In this document: positions 58,898 through 64,000 of the stretch, piece by piece
Layout of the letters: each line of letters begins with the position of its first letter
Position numbering within the stretch: position 1 is the first letter of the stretch
DNA from: Halopseudomonas aestusnigri
GTDB taxonomy: Bacteria > Pseudomonadota > Gammaproteobacteria > Pseudomonadales > Pseudomonadaceae
DNA: 64,000 nt
Assembly: GCF_002197985.1 (NCBI RefSeq)
Contig: NZ_NBYK01000004.1
Coordinates: 1 to 64,000, forward strand
Reading direction: 5' to 3'
Position numbers and translations under genes: made by a program
Notes under the pieces: model-generated
Databases searched by the model: none
The model's input: only the letters and a program-made list of their open reading frames with translations
Told to the model about the DNA's origin: nothing

Positions 58898-59128
58898 TCA
58901 GTCCCGCCCGGGACCGGCAAGTCGGCCAGCCAGCATGAAGGCCAGTGGCGACACCAGCAGCGACAGGCAAAAGGCAACGGGCCAGGCGATGACAAATGCA
59001 GCAGCCCAAGTGCCCAGCGTTTTAACGCTGAATCCCAAATTCAGAAAGCTGAAAAAGCCGGTCATGAGAAAGGCCATCATCCCGGAGATGAAAACCTGAG
59101 CAACGATGATGACGCGTTTACTGTGCAT
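58898..59128 (-). CDS. DUF2798 small two-helix membrane protein
   Basis: 76 residues starting MHSKRVIIVAQVFISGMMAF. The ATG at 59128 is nine bases from GAGGAG; an ATG two codons earlier (59134) is also possible. Two membrane helices (FISGMMAFLMTGFFSFLNLGF; TWAAAFVIAWPVAFCLSLLVSPLAFMLAG) with the conserved Pro in the second match the DUF2798 family. The role of this family is unknown. It stands alone between the hsaD operon and the acyl-CoA ligase operon and shows no sign of belonging to the steroid regulon. Confidence 0.78.
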   Translation of the reverse strand: MHSKRVIIVAQVFISGMMAFLMTGFFSFLNLGFSVKTLGTWAAAFVIAWPVAFCLSLLVSPLAFMLAGRLAGPGRD

Positions 59129-59337
59129 GTGCATGAACTCCTCAGAAGGTCCGGGAGTGCATGGGCAGCGGAGGCGGCACACAGCATCTCCCCCGGATGG
59201 AACAGGGTGATGCCGTGGGTTCTGAAAACAGACTAATTCCCGCGCGGGCGCGAGTGCCGGAATAACCACACCGGCATATCATTTTTCGACCGGGCGATGC
59301 TAAGTGGCGACTGCCCCGCCGTCAAGGCTGCGCAGCC

Positions 59338-60129
59338 CTATTCTGCCGGCTGCGGTGCCCAACTAACGCCGTTGATATGCGAACCGCCGTCAACAAACAG
59401 GGTGTTCCCGGTAAGGTAGCGGGCAGCGTCGCTGGCGAGGAATACCGCCACCGGACCGATATCGTCCTTTGGGTCTCCTACACGCCCCATGGGGTTGGCG
59501 GCCGCCATGGCCCTGGCATTATCCGGGTTGGCCTCGGCAAAGCGTTGATAGGCAGCGCTGGCCGCCCCCGGGCAGATAATGTTGCAGCAGATCTGATCAC
59601 CCGCCCACTCGCGCGCCGCGGTCCGGGTCAGGCTGCGCAGGGCTTCCTTGGCGGCATTGTAGTCGCCACTGTACATATGCGCGTTCACTCCATTGAGCGA
59701 GCACAGATTGATAATCCGCCCGCCTCCCTGCTGACGAAAGTATGGCAACGCAGCCTGCATGGCCCAGAATGCCGCCATCACCGCCATGTCATAGCCGCCG
59801 CGCAGCTGCTCATCGGTCAGCTTTTCCAGCCGGGTCAGCCGACCGGCCTTCCAGGCGTTGTTGACCAGTGCATCAAGCCGTCCGAAGTGAGCATGGGTTG
59901 CGTCCACCATGGCGATTACCTGCGACCGATTAGTGACATCCACCACCCGACTGGCCACCCGACCCGGATGACGTTCATTCAGTTCCGACTCGGTAGCGGT
60001 AAGTGCCTGGGCATTGATATCGGTAAGCATCACGCCGGCTCCGGCCTCCAGCATGGCTTCAGCCATGCCGCGACCAATGCCCATGGCGCTGCCGGTAATC
60101 ACTGCAACGCGATTATCCAGAAGCCCCAT
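59338..60129 (-). CDS. Short-chain dehydrogenase
   Basis: A 263-residue SDR with TGSAMGIGRGMA (cofactor; a Ser replaces the usual second residue), LTDINAQ, NNAWKAGRL (NNAG degenerate), INLCSLNGV where the catalytic Ser is preceded by Cys, and YNAAK. The end is VFLASDAARYLTGNTLFVDGG. It lies one base after the acyl-CoA ligase gene and is the last gene of an operon entering from the right edge. It probably acts on a hydroxyacyl-CoA or a hydroxysteroid; substrate unknown. Confidence 0.8.
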   Translation of the reverse strand: MGLLDNRVAVITGSAMGIGRGMAEAMLEAGAGVMLTDINAQALTATESELNERHPGRVASRVVDVTNRSQVIAMVDATHAHFGRLDALVNNAWKAGRLTRLEKLTDEQLRGGYDMAVMAAFWAMQAALPYFRQQGGGRIINLCSLNGVNAHMYSGDYNAAKEALRSLTRTAAREWAGDQICCNIICPGAASAAYQRFAEANPDNARAMAAANPMGRVGDPKDDIGPVAVFLASDAARYLTGNTLFVDGGSHINGVSWAPQPAE

Positions 60130-60130
60130 G

Positions 60131-61810
60131 CTAGATCCCCAGTGTCTGTTTGATCACCGGCTTCTGCAGCTTGCCGGTCGCGTTGCGGGCCAACGCTTGC
60201 TCGGTGAACCAGATCCGTTCGGGGACTTTGTAACCGGCCAGGTGTTCGGCCATAAACCCGCGCAGTTGCTCGGGAGTCAGCAGCTCGGCGCAATACACCG
60301 CCAGACCGACCACTTCGCCAAAACGGCTATCCGGGCAGGCAAAGGCAGCAGCCTCGATTACGGCCGGGTGTGCGGCGGCCACCTGCTCCACTTCCAGTGC
60401 CGAGATATTTTCGCCACCGCGAATAATGATGTCCTTGATGCGGTCGGTAATGCGGATCATGCCATTGTCGTCCAGGCAGCCGACATCGCCACTGAACAGC
60501 CAGCCGTTATTCAGGGTTGCGGCGGTTTCCTCCGGGCGATTCCAGTAGCCCCGCATCATCGCCGGCGAGCGCAACCAGATCGGCCCTTCGCTGCCGGCAG
60601 GCAAAGGCTGCTCAGGCGATTCGCCAATGCACATATCAACAATCGGAAGTGGCCATCCCGCGGTAGTCGGGAACAGCACAAACTGATCTCCGGCATGGGC
60701 GGCGCCAATACCATTACCCTCGGTCATGCCGTAGCCGGTCCCAACCATTGCCTGCGGTTTCACACTCAGCAGCCGCTCCAGCAGCGCCGAGGAGGCAGCG
60801 CCGCCACCAAGCCCAAGGGAAAACAGGCTCGCGGTTGCCTCGGAATCAAAGCGCGGATGGGCCAGCAGCTCCTGCATCATCACCGGTGCACCACTGAACT
60901 GAGTACAACGCTCGGTTTCGATCAGCCGCAGCGCCTCCTCCACATCCCATTTGTACATGATGACCATGCGCCGACCGTTGCGTAGCATGCTAAGGAACTG
61001 AGCATGCAGACCGCTGACGTGAAACAGCGGGAAACACAGCAGTGCCGTGGGCTGCAGCCCCGACGCCATGATCGGCTTGATTCGCTCAGGCGAACTCATG
61101 GCGGCCATCGCCCCCTGATAGTCCAGCGCAAACAGTGCCTGACCCAGTGCCTGGTTGGTCGACACCACGCCCTTGGCGCGGCTGGTCGTCCCCGAGGTAT
61201 AAAGGATCAGGGCGTCATCCTCCGGCGCCGGCTGGTGCAGCGCGGGCGGCGCGGACGGCAGCGCCATCATGGATACCCACTGGGCAGCCACCGGCTCGTC
61301 ACCAATGCCGTCAACCAGCAGCACCCGGGTGCGCTCGGGCAAGTCATCGATGACCTGCTGCCAGCGTGGAAGGTCACAGATCAGCAGCGCAACATCCGCA
61401 TCCTCGATGCAGTATAACAACTCGTCATGCAGACCCCAGCTGTTCAGCGGCACCGGTACCAGGCCCGCCTGTACGCAGGCGACAAAGGCAATCATCCACT
61501 CGGGACGATTACGCATGGCTATCGCTACCCGCTGGCCGGGCTGCAGACCCAGTGCCTGCTGCAGCGCCGCCGTCAACTGATCGGCGGCCGCAAAGAAGCT
61601 ACTGACGGTATAGCGCTGATCCTGCCACAGCAGAAATGGCACGTCGCCATGGCGACGACCGGCCTGAATTGCTTCCACCAGAGTGGTCGGCGCATTACGA
61701 AAGCGCTTGCTGCCGTCGGCAGCCGTATCGAGCGCAAAGGGAGACTGGTCGTGCAGCAATTGGCCAATGCTGGCACGAGCAGTAGTCAAAAAAGTGTTCT
61801 TGTCTGTCAT
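60131..61810 (-). CDS. AMP-forming acyl-CoA ligase
   Basis: A 559-residue class I ligase with LYTSGTTSRAKGVVSTN (P-loop), GTGYGMTEGNGIG, FSGDVGCLDDNGMIRITDRIKDIIIRGGENIS and a C-terminal Lys in NATGKLQKPVIKQ. It differs from the FATP-type ligase at 48853 in domain spacing and motifs and resembles ordinary FadD/FadD3-like ligases. It could be the HIP-CoA ligase needed to start ring C/D degradation, or a side-chain ligase. The flanking dehydrogenase pair favours a beta-oxidation role but does not decide which. Confidence 0.82.
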   Translation of the reverse strand: MTDKNTFLTTARASIGQLLHDQSPFALDTAADGSKRFRNAPTTLVEAIQAGRRHGDVPFLLWQDQRYTVSSFFAAADQLTAALQQALGLQPGQRVAIAMRNRPEWMIAFVACVQAGLVPVPLNSWGLHDELLYCIEDADVALLICDLPRWQQVIDDLPERTRVLLVDGIGDEPVAAQWVSMMALPSAPPALHQPAPEDDALILYTSGTTSRAKGVVSTNQALGQALFALDYQGAMAAMSSPERIKPIMASGLQPTALLCFPLFHVSGLHAQFLSMLRNGRRMVIMYKWDVEEALRLIETERCTQFSGAPVMMQELLAHPRFDSEATASLFSLGLGGGAASSALLERLLSVKPQAMVGTGYGMTEGNGIGAAHAGDQFVLFPTTAGWPLPIVDMCIGESPEQPLPAGSEGPIWLRSPAMMRGYWNRPEETAATLNNGWLFSGDVGCLDDNGMIRITDRIKDIIIRGGENISALEVEQVAAAHPAVIEAAAFACPDSRFGEVVGLAVYCAELLTPEQLRGFMAEHLAGYKVPERIWFTEQALARNATGKLQKPVIKQTLGI

Positions 61811-61861
61811 CTGGGTAGCCTGAGTCTTGTTGCTTTTATTGGTACTGCAACCCGTTTGCGG

Positions 61862-62992
61862 CTAGCTCAGCCGCACGCCGGCATAGCGCGATACGTGAAA
61901 GGCACTGTGCCCGAGCTGGGACTGGGCCATACGAATACGCTTGAGGAACAACCCCAGGTCGTATTCATCGGTCACGCCAATGCCTCCGTGCATCTGGATC
62001 GCTTCGTTGCTGATCAGCTGGGCCGCTTCATTGGCTTTCCACTTGGCCAGACTCACCAGTTGCCGGCGTTGAGCCGGGTCGGCCTGATCACGATCCAGCG
62101 CCTCAAAGGCTGCCATCACGCTGCTGCGCATCAGCTCCAGCTGGACATACAGTCGCGCCGCCCGGTGCTGCAGCGCCTGGAAGCTGCCGATTGGGGCATC
62201 GAACTGCACCCTGGTGCGCAGGTACTCAAGGGTCATGGCAAAGACCGCTTCGCAGCAGCCAAGCAGCTCGGCTGCAAGACAGGCTCGACCGCGATCCAGC
62301 GCCAGCTCGAGTGCCGCCTCGAATTGGTCGCTGGAGAGCAGTGCAGATGCGTCGACCGCTGCGTCTTCAAGCAGCAGTTGCGCCATATTGCGCGCATCAA
62401 TCATCTGCCGACGCTGCAGCGTCATGCCAGCCGTACCGGCGGGTACGGCGAATACCCCGCGCTGACCGTCTTCGAGGCGCGCAATCACCAGCCAGCCGTC
62501 GGCCTCCAGGCCATCGATTACCCAGCTCTTCCTGCCACTGAGCCGGTAACCACTATCGGTTCTGATCGCACGGGTATCGCACAGATCCGGCTGGTGGCGG
62601 TCGGCTTCTTCGAGAGCCAGCGCCCAGCGCTGTTCGCCTGCGATCAGACCCGGCAGCAGGCCCTGCTTCTGACTATCACTGCCCAGTTGTTCGATAAGAC
62701 TGCCGCACAACACCACGCTGCTCAGCAAGGGAGACGCACTGAGGTGACGACCGATCTGCTCGAAAATCGGCGCAAAGCCGGCAAAACCGAAGTCGAGCCC
62801 GCCCTGGTCTTCGGCGAAGGCGACCGCGGACCAACCCAGTTCAACCATCCCCTGCCAGACCTGCGGGTCAAAGCCAACGGCCGCGTCGGCGTCGCGCAGG
62901 GCGCGTTGGGCAGCCACCGGGGAGCGTGCCGCCAGGAAGTCCTGCGCACTGTCCAGCAGCTGCTGCTGGTCTTCGTTGTAGATCAGGCTCAT
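61862..62992 (-). CDS. Acyl-CoA dehydrogenase, partner-type subunit
   Basis: 376 residues. Like the other partner-type subunits it lacks the SEPxAGSD loop, reading ALALEEADRHQPDLCDT and GYRLSGRKSWVIDG in the middle domain. It keeps RVQFDAPIGSFQALQHRAARL and QMHGGIGVTDEYDLGLFLKRIRM at the C-terminus. It overlaps the next, complete-type dehydrogenase by four bases, so the two are probably co-translated and form a heteromer. This is the third such pair in the window. Confidence 0.83.
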   Translation of the reverse strand: MSLIYNEDQQQLLDSAQDFLAARSPVAAQRALRDADAAVGFDPQVWQGMVELGWSAVAFAEDQGGLDFGFAGFAPIFEQIGRHLSASPLLSSVVLCGSLIEQLGSDSQKQGLLPGLIAGEQRWALALEEADRHQPDLCDTRAIRTDSGYRLSGRKSWVIDGLEADGWLVIARLEDGQRGVFAVPAGTAGMTLQRRQMIDARNMAQLLLEDAAVDASALLSSDQFEAALELALDRGRACLAAELLGCCEAVFAMTLEYLRTRVQFDAPIGSFQALQHRAARLYVQLELMRSSVMAAFEALDRDQADPAQRRQLVSLAKWKANEAAQLISNEAIQMHGGIGVTDEYDLGLFLKRIRMAQSQLGHSAFHVSRYAGVRLS

Positions 62993-64000
62993 GAGCGCAC
63001 TCCCTGGACCGGGTCCGGCAGGCCAAGCACCCGCTTGGCAATGACATTCAACTGTACTTCCGACGAGCCGCCGGCAATGGTCTGGGCAAAACTCATCAAC
63101 CAGGCCCCGGTCAGATCGAGATCACGACTGGCGAATCCGTCACCGCTCCAGCCCATGGACTGATTGCCCAGCAACTGCAGCAGGATTTCGAACTTCTCGC
63201 GTTCCTGCTCGGTATGCACCAGCTTGGAGATAGCCATCAGACCGGAGACGTCCTGACGGGCGCTGAGGCTGTCGATCATCCGGCGATTGGTCAGACTGAA
63301 AGCCTGCTCATCCATCAGACAGGCAACAGCCCGCTGCTGAAGTGCAACTTCGTCAGCATCTTGCGGCGCCGGCAGACAGCGCTTGACGTATTCGTCCAGG
63401 TCAAAGTGGGTAGGCAGTGCCGACTCACTGAACCGCGACATGGCACGGCGTTCGTGCTGCAGCAGGGCCTTGCCCAGCTTCCAGCCGTCGTTAACTTCAC
63501 CAATGAGCTGCGAGCGCGGTACCCGAACATTGTCAAAGAACACCTGACAGAAAGAGGACTTTCCGCTGATCAGATCAATCGGCGAGACGCTAACACCAGG
63601 CGACGTCATATCCAGCACAATCAGGCTGATACCCTTCTGCTTGGGCACCATGGGGCCGGTGCGCACCAATGCGTACATCCAGTCGGACTTGTTGCCGTAG
63701 GAAGTCCAGATCTTGGTGCCGTTGATCACGTAATCGTCACCATCAAGCACTGCCGTTGTGCGCAAGCTGGCCAGATCCGAACCGGCATTGGGCTCGGAGA
63801 ACCCCTGGCACCAGCGAATTTCACCACGCGCCATCGGCGGCAGAAAACGCTGTTTCTGCTCCTCGCTGGCATATTCCAGCAACACCGGGCCAAGCATCCA
63901 GATACCCAGATTGATCTGGGGTGGACGACAGTGCAGGCGACGCATTTCAGCATCCAGAATGGCGCTGCGGCGCACATCCAGACCACCACCGCCGTAGGCG
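62989..64000 (-). CDS. Acyl-CoA dehydrogenase, complete-type subunit (5' end beyond window)
   Basis: The frame is open to the right edge (AYGGGGLDVRRSAILD at the edge), so the N-terminus is missing; about 337 residues are seen. It has the FAD/substrate motifs RWCQGFSEPNAGSDLASL and NGTKIWTSYGNKSDWMYAL, then SPIDLISGKSSFCQVFFDNVRVPR, and ends GGSSEVQLNVIAKRVLGLPDP. Its partner lies downstream with a four-base overlap. With the ligase and SDR it makes an operon for CoA-dependent side-chain or ring beta-oxidation. Confidence 0.83.
   Translation of the reverse strand, partial: AYGGGGLDVRRSAILDAEMRRLHCRPPQINLGIWMLGPVLLEYASEEQKQRFLPPMARGEIRWCQGFSEPNAGSDLASLRTTAVLDGDDYVINGTKIWTSYGNKSDWMYALVRTGPMVPKQKGISLIVLDMTSPGVSVSPIDLISGKSSFCQVFFDNVRVPRSQLIGEVNDGWKLGKALLQHERRAMSRFSESALPTHFDLDEYVKRCLPAPQDADEVALQQRAVACLMDEQAFSLTNRRMIDSLSARQDVSGLMAISKLVHTEQEREKFEILLQLLGNQSMGWSGDGFASRDLDLTGAWLMSFAQTIAGGSSEVQLNVIAKRVLGLPDPVQGVRS

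Noticed and set aside
61427-63163. A 578-codon plus-strand frame across the ligase and dehydrogenase genes
   Set aside because: It spans two well-supported minus-strand genes and shows no family resemblance.
1-64000. CRISPR arrays, insertion sequences, prophage genes, tRNA or rRNA genes
   Set aside because: No direct-repeat/spacer pattern, transposase, integrase or tRNA-like cloverleaf was recognised in the window.

Overview
The window is GC-rich proteobacterial DNA with tight operons, ATGA-type gene overlaps and good Shine-Dalgarno sites. YggL, an orphan MotA/MotB pair, TolC/adaptor genes, DUF1302/DUF1329 proteins and PQQ-alcohol dehydrogenase point to a Pseudomonas-like gammaproteobacterium (inference; no rRNA or tRNA is present to confirm it). 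About three quarters of the window (13.6-64 kb) is an aerobic steroid (9,10-seco pathway) catabolic island.

Layout. 1-6 kb: a minus-strand operon of TolC-like protein, HlyD-like adaptor and a very large surface protein (LEPR-XLL signal, DUF4347, Ig-like repeats, C-type lectin domain) that runs off the left edge. 6.7-13.6 kb: housekeeping and signalling genes (yggL, a small membrane protein, a GGDEF-EAL protein, MotA/MotB, a periplasmic Cache protein). 13.7-22.7 kb: a PaaG-like hydratase/isomerase, kshA (ring B opening), an SDR, two LuxR regulators, an RND/MMPL transporter and a YCF48-like protein. 22.9-28.8 kb: a beta-oxidation operon with ipdF and fadE30. 28.9-30.1 kb: a third LuxR paralogue. 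30.2-39.0 kb: hsaC-ipdA-ipdB-ech-ipdC-echA20-fadE31-fadE32-fadA6, covering meta-cleavage of ring A and destruction of rings C/D. 39.2-41.4 kb: an Ltp-type thiolase/aldolase with a DUF35-MaoC partner. 41.5-44.4 kb (plus strand): a quinohaemoprotein dehydrogenase and an unknown exported protein. 44.6-54.0 kb: two SDRs, an NTF2-like protein, OYE, acyl-CoA synthetase, MBL hydrolase and the DUF1302/DUF1329 envelope pair. 54.2-58.6 kb (plus strand): MFS, hsaD and a BaiCD/H-like flavoenzyme. 58.9-64 kb: a DUF2798 protein, an SDR, an acyl-CoA ligase and a pair of acyl-CoA dehydrogenases, cut by the right edge. kstD, hsaA/hsaB, kshB and a delta5-isomerase are not in the window.

Main discovery candidate. 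A 20-bp promoter element (approximate consensus TAGTCYNNWYGGACGATGAW, core dyad GTC-N6-GAC) lies upstream of essentially every catabolic transcription unit, always oriented toward the gene and followed 17-20 bp later by a -10-like sequence. I count nine good copies and one weaker one. Three paralogous LuxR (TeiR-like) proteins are encoded among these operons and are the obvious candidate ligands. One copy (58601-58620, plus) has no gene downstream. It is followed by a short hairpin-rich stretch ending in two tandem intrinsic terminators, which looks like a regulon-controlled small RNA. A second theme is a perfect GC-rich stem-loop in four intercistronic gaps of these operons.
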